DNA of 64,000 nt, from the NCBI GenBank assembly GCA_023653785.1, contig JAMKCH010084990.1, forward strand, positions 42,790 through 106,789, given 5' to 3'. Position numbers and translations under genes: made by a program. The notes under the pieces are model-generated. The model was not told where the DNA came from. It was given only the letters and a program-made list of their open reading frames with translations, and searched no databases. Position 1 is the first letter of the stretch; every line of letters starts with the position of its first letter. Shown here piece after piece: positions 34,590-45,481 of the stretch. The stretch is from Ophioderma brevispina (taxonomy: Eukaryota > Echinodermata > Ophiuroidea > Amphilepidida > Ophiodermatidae).

Positions 34590-36320
34590 TTGACCCCAGG
34601 CTGTATACACCACATACGAGCCTTAGGGTAGTGTTTCTTCTGGCCAACTCTAGTGATTATAGCAAGTGATTTGTGGCGCTAGAAGGAATTTATAGATTTT
34701 CAAAGAACGCCCCTTTAATTGGACCACGTAACCTTTGACCCCAATCTGTAAACACCCCATATGGGCCTTGGGTCAGGAGTTCTTCTGATCAAGACTGGTG
34801 ATTATAGCAATTGATTTGTGGCATAAACAGGAAGAAGGAGGGTGAATGTCCGTTTGTACTTCCACTGCACTGCAATTGCTTTGCAGTATACTTCATCACT
34901 GCATGTTCCGTCACTTCCGCTGCAATCCTAATCGATTACTGCAGGTCAACCGAGGTCACTGCAGTCACGGTTGTCAGTCACGTTGCAGTAAACTTGCAGG
35001 AAAATTTGGCATACGGCACCACGTCACTGCACCCCACTGCATCGTGCTGCAGGCCGTTAAAAGCATTTAACTTTTTTTCGGTTGGCAGTACTGCATCTGC
35101 GTTGCAGTAAGTTGCACGTGATTGCAGTGGACGAGTTTGGTAGGCTGCATTGCAGCAACTGCAATGCAATTTGAAGTATGAACGGACCTTTAGAGGGCCT
35201 GGCCTGTAATGACCCTTGTGTGACTTTTAACCCTAGTCTGGGAATACCCCATATGGGCCTTAGGTCAGCGGTTCTTCTGACCAAGTCTAGTGATTATAGC
35301 AATTGATTTGTGGCAGAAACAACAAAAAGGAGGGTAAGAGCGACATGACCTGTAATGACCCTTGTGTGACCTTTGACCCCAATCTGTAAACACCCCATAT
35401 GGGCCTTGGGTCAGCGGTTCTTCTGACCAAGTCTAGTGATTATAGCAACTGATTTGTGGCAGAAACAGCAAAAAGGAGGGTTAGCGCGGCATGACCTGTA
35501 ATGACCCCTGCATGATCTTTGACCCCAATCTGTCTACACCCCATATGGGCCTTGGGTCAGCGGTTCTTCTGACCAAGTCTAGTGATTCTAGTAATTAATT
35601 TGTGGCAGAAACAACAAAAAGGAGGGTAAGAGCGATATGACCCCTGCGTGACCCTTGACCCCAATCTGTAAACACCCCATATGGGGATTGCGACAGCGGT
35701 TATTCTGGCGAAGACTGATTATAGCAGTTGATTTGTGGCATAAACAGCAAAAAGGAGGGTTAGCGCAACATGACCTATAATGACCTCTGCGTGACCTTTG
35801 ACCCCAATCTGTGAACACCTCATATGGGCCTTGGGTCAGCGGTTCTTCTGAGGAAGTCTAGTGATTATAGCAATTGATTTGTGACAGAAACAGCAAAAAG
35901 GAGGGTAAGTGCGACTGACCTGTAATGACCCCTGCGTGACCTTTGACCCCAATCTGTCAACACCCTGTGTGGCACTTGAGTCAGGGATTATTCTGACGAA
36001 GTCTGGTTCCGATCAAGCCAACTGTATAACACTAGTAGCATTTTGAAATATTAAGAGGGGTTAGAGAGACTGCCCCTTTTTGACCCCTAAATGACTTTGG
36101 ATTCAAAATCTGTGAACAAGCCATATGGCCAGGCATCTGGCAATCACTGTGACCGAATGGCATCGATAGCACATGCGAACTGTGGGAGAAGTAGGGAAAA
36201 TGGTGGTTAGCAACGACATGACCGCTATTGACCCTACGTGACCCCTATGGTCAACTGTTAACACCCTATATGAACCTTGGGTCGGGGGTTCTTGTGGCCA
36301 ATTTTAGATGCTATCTGACC
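34590..36320. repeat. Tandem array of ~140-150 bp units with TGACCTTTGACC
   Basis: Units carry the ordered words TGACCTTTGACCCCAATCTG, CACCCCATATGGGCCTTGGG, TCAGCGGTTCTTCTGACC, AGTGATTATAGCAATTGATT, TGTGGCAGAAACA and AAAAGGAGGGTAAG. Clear units start near 34735, 35215, 35360, 35505, 35650, 35790 and 35935, with decayed ones on both sides. A 340 bp inverted-repeat element interrupts the array at 34848-35188. No open frame persists across units. Confidence 0.8.
34848..35188. mobile_element. Inverted-repeat element inserted in the 140-bp array
   Basis: Left end GTCCGTTTGTACTTC, right end GAAGTATGAACGGAC: inverted over 15 bases with one mismatch. The interior is rich in CTGCAGT/ACTGCAA words (TTGCAGTATAC, GCATTGCAGCAACTGCAAT), which gives extra internal symmetry. 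It splits the surrounding tandem array, so it is younger than the array. Confidence 0.7.
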
Positions 36321-36359
36321 AAGCATCTGACACTGGTAGCATTTTGAAGCAAGGTACAA

Positions 36360-36430
36360 ACAAAGAAAGAAAGAAGAACTAGAGGCAAATTGTGCTCGAA
36401 GAGCACAAACCTAGCCGTGGGGATAAAATT
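36360..36430 (+). repeat. Conserved hairpin module, copy 1
   Basis: The module GAAAGAAAGAAGAACTAGAG is followed by the hairpin TGTGCTC-GAA-GAGCACA (36391-36407), then AACCTAGCCGTGGGGATAAA. The same module recurs at 37296-37362, and a variant with a different but still complementary stem lies at 38088-38130. Confidence 0.65.
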
Positions 36431-37295
36431 ATCACTTGCTGACTAGGCATAACATCTGTTTAAATGTCATTTTAAGGGACACTTTGGCTGAAATGACCAC
36501 TTGCTGATCACTGATAAAAAATTTGTGTACACACTATTTGCACTGACCATAGACAATGAACTAGACGACTCCAGGATACTATGCCCTAGTTTCAGTTTGA
36601 CCTTTGACCCCTTAACGATGGCTTTTGTGGTGTCACTGTGGACTTTTGTTCACTTTTCATTGATGCCTACAAGATGGCATAGCTAGATAGGTCAATTAAG
36701 CTTCTTTTATATTTGACCCCTAGATGACCCCATTTTGACCTTTGACCCCATATTGTGCACCTAAGTAATAGAGCTTTTTCCAGTGGTTCTTGTGAACAAA
36801 TTTTACAAAAATATCTACTTTGGTTGATGAGTTATAGCATTTTTGCATATTAATTAGCTCATTTGCATATCTTACAGATGACCATTGGAGCCAATATTCT
36901 GTTATATGATTCGTCTCAACACTATCCGCAACTTTTGCACAGACATCACCTATCCAAGTCTTATCGTTTTTGAGATATAGCATTTTTGCATATTAATTAG
37001 ATATGGCCGCCATTTTGGATGTTAATGAACTCCGATCGTTTATCTGTGTGCATCCTATATGGCTGTTGGTCTAAGGATTCTTGTGAACAAATTTGGAATC
37101 TATAGCTTGTTGTCTGTAAGACAAGTATGCTTTTAAGATTTTTACAAAATGGCGGCTACTTCCGGTTACATGACCTTTGACCCCAATCTGAGTACACCAC
37201 ATATGCAGCTTGGGTCAGCGGTCATTCTGAGCAATCTGGTCAAAATCGGCATAAGGGTTTGGCACTAGTAGCATTTTGAAACAACCGGAAGTGCG

Positions 37296-37362
37296 TGAGA
37301 AAGAAAGAAAGAACTAGAGGCAAATTGTGCTCGAAGAGCACGAACCTAGCCGTGGGGATAAA
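37296..37362 (+). repeat. Conserved hairpin module, copy 2
   Basis: Same organisation as at 36360: a GAAAGAAAGAAAGAACTAGAG lead, the stem GTGCTC-GAA-GAGCAC (37327-37341), then GAACCTAGCCGTGGGGATAA. It follows a decayed array unit ending GGCACTAGTAGCATTTTGAA, as copy 3 also does. Confidence 0.65.
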
Positions 37363-37369
37363 ATGACCT

Positions 37370-38085
37370 TTGAACCCCTACTGCCGAGCCTAAATACGTG
37401 AATAGTCTGAAGCTGCTTCATATGCATGAGTCACATGACCATACAACGTTGCATATAGCAAATATGATTTTTTTAAAGATTGTTTACATTAAGACCGGAC
37501 GTTCCCCTTTAATGACCTTTGACCCCCATGTTGTGCACAACTTTGGTGAAGGGTCTCAAGCTGCTTCATATGCATGAGTCACGTGACCATGCTACCTTGC
37601 ATATAGCAAATATGATTTTTTTAATTCAGACCGGAAGTGTCCCTTTAATGACCCCTTAATGACCTTCGATCAAAATTCTGTGTACACCCCATAGGGGTCT
37701 TGGGTCAGTGGTTCTTCTGAACAAGTCTTGTGATTATAGCAATTGATTTGTGGAACAAGAAGGAATTTATAGAATTTTGATGAATGTCCCTTTAATCGGC
37801 CCACATGACCTTTGACCCCAATCTGCGTACACCCCATAGGGGTCTTGGGTCAGTGGTTCTTCTGATAACATCTGGTGATCATGGCACTTATTCTGTGGCA
37901 GAAGAAAGCTTTTATAGAGTTCCGAAAATTTTCAAAGAATGCCCCTTTAACTGGCCCACGTGACCTTTGACCCAAATCTGTGTACACCCTATAGGGACCT
38001 TGGGTCAGTGGTTCTTCTGACCAATTTTCGTGGCAATCGGATAACCGTGTGGCACTAGTAGCATTTTGAAAAAAAGTGAGAAACA
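37370..38085. repeat. Further TGACC-unit repeats
   Basis: A second block of units related to the 34.6-36.3 kb array: TGACCTTTGACCCC, CACCCCATAGGGGTCTTGGG, TCAGTGGTTCTTCTGA, AGCAATTGATTTGTGG. Two copies of GAAGCTGCTTCATATGCATG or close variants (about 37410 and 37558), each ahead of CATGACCAT/CACGTGACCAT, form a local duplication of about 150 bases. No gene seen. Confidence 0.65.
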
Positions 38086-38087
38086 AA

Positions 38088-38130
38088 GAAGAACTAGATA
38101 TAGCTGTGGTCAAAGACCACGAAACCAGCC
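38088..38130 (+). repeat. Hairpin module, copy 3 with compensatory stem change
   Basis: AAGAAGAACTAGATATAGCT is followed by GTGGTC-AAA-GACCAC (38106-38120) and GAAACCAGCCGCGG. Relative to copies 1 and 2, one stem base on each side differs, and the two changes keep pairing (C-G becomes G-C). Confidence 0.6.
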
Positions 38131-38264
38131 GCGGATAGCTTCAAACCCAAGCCTAAAACTAACCCCAGCTTCGAAACCTAGCCCCAGCTTCGAAACTTAG
38201 CCTAGCTTCGAATCCCAACCATATCTAGATCTGGAGACGGATCTGAGCACAGTCGAGGTAGTGA

Positions 38265-39185
38265 CCTTTGACCCTAAACGACCTTCGATCTCGAAAATAT
38301 TTAAACATATTTGGATTGTCATAAGGATCATATTAAATTTGTCCATTAGTAGCATTTTGAAAATTTGACCTTTGACCTCTTAATGACGTTTGTTCTCAAA
38401 AATATTTCAACATGATTAGGATGTCATAAGGATCATTTCAGTTAAATTTCAGCTCAATCGGATGATTTTGAAAAAAATGACTTTTGACCTCTTAATGACC
38501 TTTGATCTCAAAAATATTTCAAATATGTTTCGAATATCATAAAGATCATTTCAGTTAAATTTCAGCTCAATCGGAGCATTTTGGAAAATTTGACCTTCGA
38601 CCTCATAATGACCTTTGATCTCGAAAATATTTCAACATGTTTAGGATGTCATAAGGATCATTTCAGTTTAATTTCAGCTCAATCGGAGGATTTTGAAAAA
38701 AATGACCTTTGACCTCTTAATGACCTTTGATCTCGAAAATATTTCAACATGTTTAGGATGTCATAAGGATCATTTCAGCAAAATTTCAGCTCAATCGGAG
38801 CATTTTGAAAATTTGACCTTTGACCTCTTAATGACGTTTGTTCTCAAAAATATTTCAAATATGTTTAGAATATCATAAAGATCATTTCAGTTAAATTTCA
38901 GCTCAATCGGAGCATTTTGAAAATTTGACCTTCGACCTCATAATGACCTTTGATCTCGAAAATATTTCAACATGTTTAGGATGTCATAAGGATCATTTCA
39001 GTTTAATTTCAGCTCAATCGCATGATTTTGAAAAAAAATGACCTTTCACCTCTTAATGACCTTTGATCTCGAAAATATTTCAACATGTTTAGGATGTCAT
39101 AAGGATCATTTCAGCAAAATTTCAGCTCAATAGGAGCATTTTGAAAGTTTGACCTTTGACCCTTTAATGACCTCCATTAACTTGT
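38265..39185. repeat. Tandem array of 8 x ~112 bp units with three-unit higher-order period
   Basis: Each unit contains TGACCTTTGACCTCTTAATG, ACCTTTGATCTCGAAAATAT, TTCAACATGTTTAGGATGTC, ATAAGGATCATTTCAG and AATTTCAGCTCAATCGGAGC. The ATAAGGATCATTT word sits near 38319, 38424, 38537, 38649, 38761, 38873, 38984 and 39098. Diagnostic variants (AATATCATAAAG; CAGTTTAATTTC; CAGCAAAATTTC) recur every third unit, giving a period of about 336 bp across the last six units. Units are non-coding. Confidence 0.85.
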
Positions 39186-39299
39186 ATGGAATTTATAACA
39201 TGCACCAGTACAAGTAGCACCAATCTACCAATCAGAAGACCTATGTCTTTTTCATTTTCTCATTTTTATTTTTTTACAATTAATAAAGAGTGGTAATCT

Positions 39300-39535
39300 A
39301 TTATAACCATGCTACGCTACAAAATTAACTTTAATATTCTTTTTGTTTTATTTTGCATTTTTTTGACTATGGAGAAAAACATAGAACCGCCATATATAAG
39401 CCATCTAAATTGAAACCTTCCCCGGGAAATGTACCGCACTGAAGTACGATTTTTGTGCATTCATCAATCGAGTAAAAAGATTTTTTTTTTTTTGACGTGA
39501 TTTGCCGGACTCGCCAGACAATAATACTTTAAATG
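39300..39535. repeat. Dispersed repeat, first copy
   Basis: This segment (CTACAAAATTAACTTTAATA, GAGAAAAACATAGAACCGCC, AAACCTTCCCCGGGAAATGT, GATTTGCCGGACTCGCCAGA) is repeated in the same orientation at 41428-41650 with few differences, apart from a T-run length change. The two copies flank a hAT-like insertion and other sequence. Confidence 0.7.
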
Positions 39536-39796
39536 CGGTTTCAAACAACCCAAGGGTGACTTGACCGGAAGGAATTGAAAGGGAGCGCTGCAATTAAAAT
39601 ATAAATCCCCCTACAATAAAGTACAGGACTATATTATAGGTGAAGCGGAGTTGTGCCCTTACAACGTGTACGTTAGACACACAATTCCTATATCTCCTTA
39701 TCGAGTGTTAATGACTCATGTAAGTAGATTTAACCTTTTCTTCGAAATGAATGTAAGGCTTAATACCAGCTAAAGAAATTCTGGCTCTTGCAGACC

Positions 39797-41146
39797 CCCG
39801 GTCCCTCAACTCAACATAGAAAGTGGTAACCATGCGAGTTCTTCATTTTTTCAAAACCCCCCTTTCCAATGATTTTTCATTGATTTTACCCCCCTTTTTG
39901 GCAAAATCGATGATAAAATCAGGGTTAAAAATACCCCCTATTTCAAGGTTTTCAATGACAAGATTTTCAGACACCCTTTTCAATTACTCTTATAATTTAA
40001 CATTTTAAGAACAAAACATACAAGTATTCAATGGCATTCCCTCACAAGACCGAATTCTTCGAAGACCGAACTAATTATCCTATTGACAATTCCATCATAG
40101 ATTTTCAGTAAAGTCGCACTTCGTATTGACAGTTCTCTTGTTCGTCTTTAACCGAATTTTGTTGGTGTACACAGAGGGGTGTGGCGCCAGCAGGGAGCTA
40201 GCAGGTCAGCAATGACTCGCGATGGATGTCAATAAAAGCGGCATTCATGATTTTGCGTGTTGCATTTATTTATTTACTACTTTCATTGCCTTTCTTTCAT
40301 TTTCTGTTTACATTTAAATTCATTTTTTCTGTTATCCAAACCTATCCATATTATTTAACGGTTTCTTTTGCGAGTGTGATGTCAGGTCATGTTTGAAACA
40401 CGGCCGTACGTAAAATACGCGAACAGATGCATGGGCCTACAAATTTCACAGGTATAACAAGAGAAACAAAGTCTATATCACCACTGTTAAAATGTTTTTA
40501 CGTGTATTTTTCTCTTTATTTTCTCTTCTCACCATTGCAAACAAAGGCATCCGCATACGCAATTTTTTCATATTTGGCCTTGTCATTCAAAAAACTATAT
40601 CGGGCACTCTCTTATTAAGACGTTCATTAACTAATCACATAAAACCACCCTATGACCTGACACCCTAACACCAACGCGTAGCAACCCAGAGCAATGGCAG
40701 CACCAGATAGATAGGTTATTTACATTCAATAGGGCCAATTAGCACGTCTCTCAAATACACGTTAATAGGATAAATCCTGGAGATACGTTTCGGTCTTCCA
40801 AAATTCGCGTCCTCTGGAGGGTCACCGTATCAATATTCTTTGTGTCTGCTGTACTCCCAGATGTCCTGGTTCTTTAATGGGGACATACAATACAATCATA
40901 GACTACTGATTTTAACTGATGAAAATGCAACAAAGATAAACAAATGTTTCCTGTAAAAATTTGTAGACGACCACGACCATTCTGTGAAATGCCCCTTTTT
41001 TTAAATTTGCGGAGACGGATGCTCAGAATACACACCTTTTTTGTGATTTTTCGCGGTCCTTGATGACAGTAAAAAAAATATTACCCTTTCCTCGAAAGTT
41101 AGAACTCACATGGTTACCACTTTTTATGTTGAGTTGAGGGACCGAG
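39797..41146. mobile_element. Non-autonomous hAT-like element with 8-bp TSD
   Basis: The termini are inverted repeats of about 45 bases with about three mismatches: GGTCCCTCAACTCAACATA then AAAGTGGTAACCATG at the left, CATGGTTACCACTTT then GTTGAGTTGAGGGACC at the right. Direct 8-base copies TGCAGACC flank it (39789-39796 and 41147-41154), the size typical of hAT transposons. The 1.35 kb interior has no transposase frame; poly-C patches and AT-rich sequence only. Near-identical TIRs indicate a relatively recent insertion into intron 2 of receptor gene 2. Confidence 0.85.
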
Positions 41147-41427
41147 TGCAGACCCAAGGTGAGGGGCATTCATACTGGTGTAAGACAAGGCAAGCGAGGC
41201 GACGAAGCGAGCGAAAACCGAACCCCCCCTTACCAGATTTTGCAAAAATGCCCCCTATCTCTGCCCAGGTGACCTTGAAACACTATCTGTGTACACCCAA
41301 TATGAAGCATGATTCAGGGGTCCTTATGACCCATTTTGGTGTTTAGAGCTCTTGAATTGCGGGAGAAGAAGGATTTTTTACATTTTGAACCAAAAAATTA
41401 ATATTTCTCTTCAAACTATAAAAATGC

Positions 41428-41650
41428 TACGCTACAAAATCAACTTTAATATTCCTTTTTGTTTTATTTCACATTTTCTTGACTAAGGAGAAAAACATAG
41501 AACGGCCATACATAAGCCATCTAAATTGAAACCTTCCCCGGGAAATGTAACCGCACTGAAGTACGATTTTTTTGCATTCATCAATCGAGTAAAAAGATTT
41601 TATTTTGTTTTTTGATGTGATTTGCCGGACTCGCCAGACAATAATACTCA
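41428..41650. repeat. Dispersed repeat, second copy
   Basis: Direct-orientation partner of 39300-39535 (CTACAAAATCAACTTTAATA, GAGAAAAACATAGAACGGCC, CCTTCCCCGGGAAATGTAAC, GATTTGCCGGACTCGCCAGA). Different sequence follows each copy after CAATAATACT, so both end at the same place. Confidence 0.7.
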
Positions 41651-41927
41651 AAACAATGAGCTGGTGAATGAGAGTAATCCTGGGTAATCGGATTTCAAAA
41701 TCGAGCCATCTCCTTCTTTCTCATCTTCTCTGGTACCCAACTACGCGCTCTTCCATCAGTTTCCCAAACTTTGATACAGACTAGCTAGATCTCGATTCTT
41801 GGAGATTTGGCCCGAAATCATGTTCCAAGAGCATATATTTTCAACTCGTCTCATAGGGGCGCTATTCATTATTATGTGTGCGCTTTATTCCGTTAATGTT
41901 TATATTGAAGTATTACAAAAGAACGAC

Positions 41928-42015
41928 TTCCTGCCGGCTCGGATTGCGTGACGTGTGTCTGTGGGCGCTCGTCTTGTTATCTAAAGGTCGTGGGTTCGAA
42001 TCCCACTCCAGGAAC
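41928..42015 (+). tRNA. tRNA-like pseudogene or SINE head (Thr-like)
   Basis: A perfect T-arm GTGGG-TTCGAAT-CCCAC (41990-42006) is followed by a 3' strand CCAGGAA that pairs with TTCCTG at 41928 over six positions. A candidate anticodon TGT lies in CTTGTTA. However, the anticodon stem does not pair, the D-arm region is too long and no poly-T terminator follows closely. I therefore read it as a tRNA-derived repeat or decayed tRNA, not an active gene. Confidence 0.35.
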
Positions 42016-42019
42016 AAAT

Positions 42020-43390
42020 TTAGTTTATGATTTTATTTGTATTTTAGAGTTGGAGATTGGAATCATAAAAACATCAGAGTTGTGGATTGAAGTAGAAAAA
42101 TATTGAATAGCTGCCTTATGAGATAATAAGACTGGTCATGGTCCTGGAGCATGATTTTGGGCCAGAATCTCCGACGTGCCTAGATCTCAACCATATATAG
42201 GCATTGGAACCAGGACGTACAGGACATACATGGGTACATCATAAATTTATTATAAAATGGGTTTTTTCCATACATAAGGGACCACTAGCAAAATACCACC
42301 TTTAGTGGCTTCATCAAACCACAACTAAGCAAGTACAAGCCTGATGTCCACTTTCATTTTTAAGATATTCTTTCCCCGTTAACTTGCAATGATCGAAATA
42401 AATTAATGTTCCACAGCAAAGTATACCTAAATTTGATGGAAAGAAAAGTAAAATTATCACTTTTTATGCCAGATTTGTGACATTTGTTATTCATTGTTAA
42501 TATACTAGACTACAGACTTTGGTTTGGGGTACAAAAGCTTGTACATGCTCATAAAGGATAGACAACAAACTGCTTTTGAAAATAACAATCAGAAATCAGT
42601 CAAAAGATGATTGTCCTTAGGATAAGTTTAATCTCTAAAATTGTGTTCCCCGTTTAAGCTTTGGTGTCCCCCAAATTAGTCCCATCGGAACCACTGACTT
42701 TTGGTGTAGAATCCATATTACCCTTCCAGAGTAGAGATTTTTATTTTTTCTGGATAGCCTTACTAGTTTTTAATGCTCAGAAAGAATAATTAGCAAAAAT
42801 ATTGAATTATGAAATAGGTCATTATTATATTTTGCAGATTACTTTGGTGTCCTCCCGAAATGTTACATTTTGACTAACATAACATTGTTCCATGTTGTAA
42901 TCTTATCATATGTTATTTACTAAAATTTCTACTTAATTCATATCTTGATTTGGTGGTTTCTATACAGACCTTAAAAAAAGTGAGCCCCCCCCCCCCCCCA
43001 CTTCAAACACACATTGAAACAATGAGAATAAACATTGAACTCAGTTTTCCGGCATTACATTTTAAAAAGTATTTTTATTGATTACTTGAAATGGGTTACT
43101 GACTTGCATTTGAACCACTCTTTTTGAAAAAAAAAAACCTAAAATACTGCTTAACTTGTGTCTGGTTGCTGAAATGGAATATGTTGCAATGATGGTGTCC
43201 CCATTACCTAAAACACCCACGTTGTTGATTGCTTTTTTTCTCTGATTTATTTTCGTGATTAGTTTTAGCCCCATTTTGAAGGGACTTTCTCAATAACCTT
43301 ACACCTCCCCCCAAAAAATGATCTCAACAGGTCTACCAAACTAGGAATCTGCATTTATTTCCTTTACCTTAAATTGGACAATTTGTTTCC
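42020..43390. other. Intronic AT-rich sequence, no gene
   Basis: Part of intron 2 of receptor gene 2. I see AT-rich sequence, a C13-type run at 42986-43000 and no recognisable element or exon. Confidence 0.4.
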
Positions 43391-43392
43391 AG

Positions 43393-43513
43393 TCTTGTCG
43401 CGAGCAACAGACTTGACATGGTCTTTTCCATTAGGCACAGCTTCATCTGCTTCATGGAGTTCAGATGGAAAAACTGTTCATTATCAAAGTGTAGGAAGTG
43501 ATGGAATAACAAG
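43393..43513 (+). CDS. CD-M6PR-like gene 2, exon 3
   Basis: The acceptor TTTCCAG is followed by VLSRATDLTWSFPLG, TASSASWSSDGKTVHYQ and SVGSDGITR across the junction, ending in phase 2 before GTAGGC. This is the middle of the M6PR fold. In family members this region joins the FNPC exon to the strand beginning with T/S-x-[IV]-x-[FL]-x-C. The incoming phase (1) matches exon 2 and the outgoing phase matches exon 4. The exon is intact, with no stops or frameshifts. The usual C-Q before the strand is not obvious, which may be lineage divergence. Confidence 0.7.
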
Positions 43514-43514
43514 G

Positions 43515-44300
43515 TAGGCTGCTAATATGTGAGTAGGGAAAAAAAGGATTTTAATATGTTGGTGGGTATGTCACAGTCTATGGAAACCTGGGGAGGGGAG
43601 GGAGTGGGCCTCCAGTCTGGAGTTGGGAGGACGTTGCCCTCGAGGAGTCTGAAGTAGATCAATACCAATTTTTTTCCAAAAAAGGGACCCATAGCCATGG
43701 GCATCCCCAGACCATTTTTAAGTACAACGAGAGGATTTCAATAGCAGGTGGCTCTAGAAAATGTGCAAATTCTGATTTTGGCACTGGTGTAATAAAGCTT
43801 TTTATATCAAAAAATCCCATCCAAAGGATTAAGCTGAGAAATGTTCTAATTTGTTAGGATTAAAATACAAAAATTGCCTGTTTTGCTATTGAAAGCTAAG
43901 CATACAAAACCTCACCATTGTTTTCATTAAGTTAGTTCTGTAGCAAATAAAGGTAGGCAATCCATTGAGTGTCTAATCTATATGAAATCACACATATCAC
44001 AGAAAATATGGATGACTTGAAATCTCATTGCACCTTTAATGGGGGAGTGTTGAGTCTGTGTTCCCGAAAAACAATGTTCAATTGCCGACACAATTTCAAC
44101 ACAATTGCAGATCGCTACACTCGCCCGATAAATGCGCGTTTTTGAAAATGTGGTGGCATAATGGAAGTTTGCTGACGACAAAAGGCGGCTTTCAATGAAG
44201 GAAAAATTTTGACTAATTTTGCAACAGATTTGATAACAAATTTTTTAAAAAGCGGTTCTCGAACACAAGTGTCGTCTGCTTTCATGGTCCACCTTTCCCT
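43515..44300. other. Intron 3 start, no gene
   Basis: Contains GGGGAGGGGAGGG-type low complexity (43590-43610) and AT-rich sequence. Nothing further recognised. Confidence 0.35.
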
Positions 44301-44309
44301 CACTCCTTT

Positions 44310-45060
44310 ATGACTTGACCTCAGGGGATATTTGACATTTATAATTGACCCTGGACCTTATTATCATATGAATGTTCCTATGGCAGTAAGACATAAGTTT
44401 TGTTTGCCAATTGGACTTCAACCTTTCAAAAAATGCCAATTTGATGTTTCAGCCCATTAACTTGACCTCAATGACCTGGGACTTGGTATATGACCCTTGA
44501 CCAAATTGTCATATAAAGGTCCCCAAGGGGCATACATGTCCCAAGTTCTGTAGCAATTGGACTTTTTCTTGAATGAGGCCAGTTTGATGATTTTAGCCAT
44601 TTTATAAATTTATCTCACGACCTTTGACCTTGGTATGTGACCTTTGACCTCATTATCTTACGAAGGTTCCCAAGGGGCATTTATAGTTCATGTTCTGTAG
44701 CTATTGGACTTTTCTCAAATGAAGCCAATTTGATGTTTTCAGCCTATTTTAGAACTTGACCTCACTTGACCTTTGACCTTGATATGTGACCATTGACCTC
44801 ATTAACATATGAAAGTTAGCAGAGACATTATCTATATCCAATTTTGTCGCTGTTTTGTACTTTTACTTTTTCAAATATGTCAATTTGCTGTTTCAGGGCC
44901 CATTTAAATAACTTGACCTCATGTGACCTTTGACCTTGATATGTGACTCTTGACCTCATCATCATATGGAGTTTCCAAGGGGCATCTATGACTAATTTCT
45001 GTAGCAATTGCTCTTTTACTTCTCGAATGAGAAACTTTATTCGAAACTAACTTTAACCTT
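44310..45060. repeat. Tandem array of ~150 bp TGACCT units, intron 3
   Basis: Five or so units with ordered words CTTGACCTCA, TGACCTTTGACCTTG, ATATGTGACC, TTGACCTCATTA, TCATATGAA, AAGGGGCAT, TTCTGTAGCAATTGGACTTT and CAATTTGATGTTTTCAGCC. It differs from the intron 2 arrays in spacer sequence but shares the same core. No coding. Confidence 0.75.
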
Positions 45061-45105
45061 TGAAAACACGGCCACACTGCCATACGGGCACACTGTCAGA
45101 CAGAA

Positions 45106-45481
45106 TTAAAGGCACTATCAGTGGTTTGCTAAATCAGAAAAAAAAAAAAATCATCAAAAATCTGATTTTTGCATGTCTGTAACAAGTACAGGTACCCTAA
45201 CATACCCTGCAAATGATAAGATCAGAAGCAACGTAATAAGGACAAAATCGGATATTTTAGTCATTACTGTCCGTACGGACACTTACTACAACACATAAGT
45301 GAATGGAGATTCATATCCTTGAACACTGCCGTTTCTTCCTTTTCTGACATGTCTTTCATTTTGGAATAAGTACTTATGAGGAATTCTCTACAACTTTCTA
45401 CCTTTTATTTTAATTAAGCTATTTCTCCAAATTTCAAATAGTTTGGCTCTTTTCCTGGTGAATCACTGATAGTGTCTTTAA
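45106..45481. mobile_element. TTAA-flanked MITE, CACTATCAGTG family, copy 2
   Basis: Opens TTAAAGGCACTATCAGTGG and closes TCACTGATAGTGTCTTTAA. The interior matches 29136-29489 (for example CATACCCTGCAAATGATAAG, CATTACTGTCCGTACGGACA). Inserted in intron 3 of receptor gene 2. Confidence 0.85.

Noticed and set aside
34590..39185. CRISPR-like array or centromeric satellite interpretation of the repeats
   Set aside because: Units are long, diverged, mixed with MITEs, lack spacers of fixed length and lie between exons of one gene in a eukaryotic genome; array sizes are too small for a centromere.
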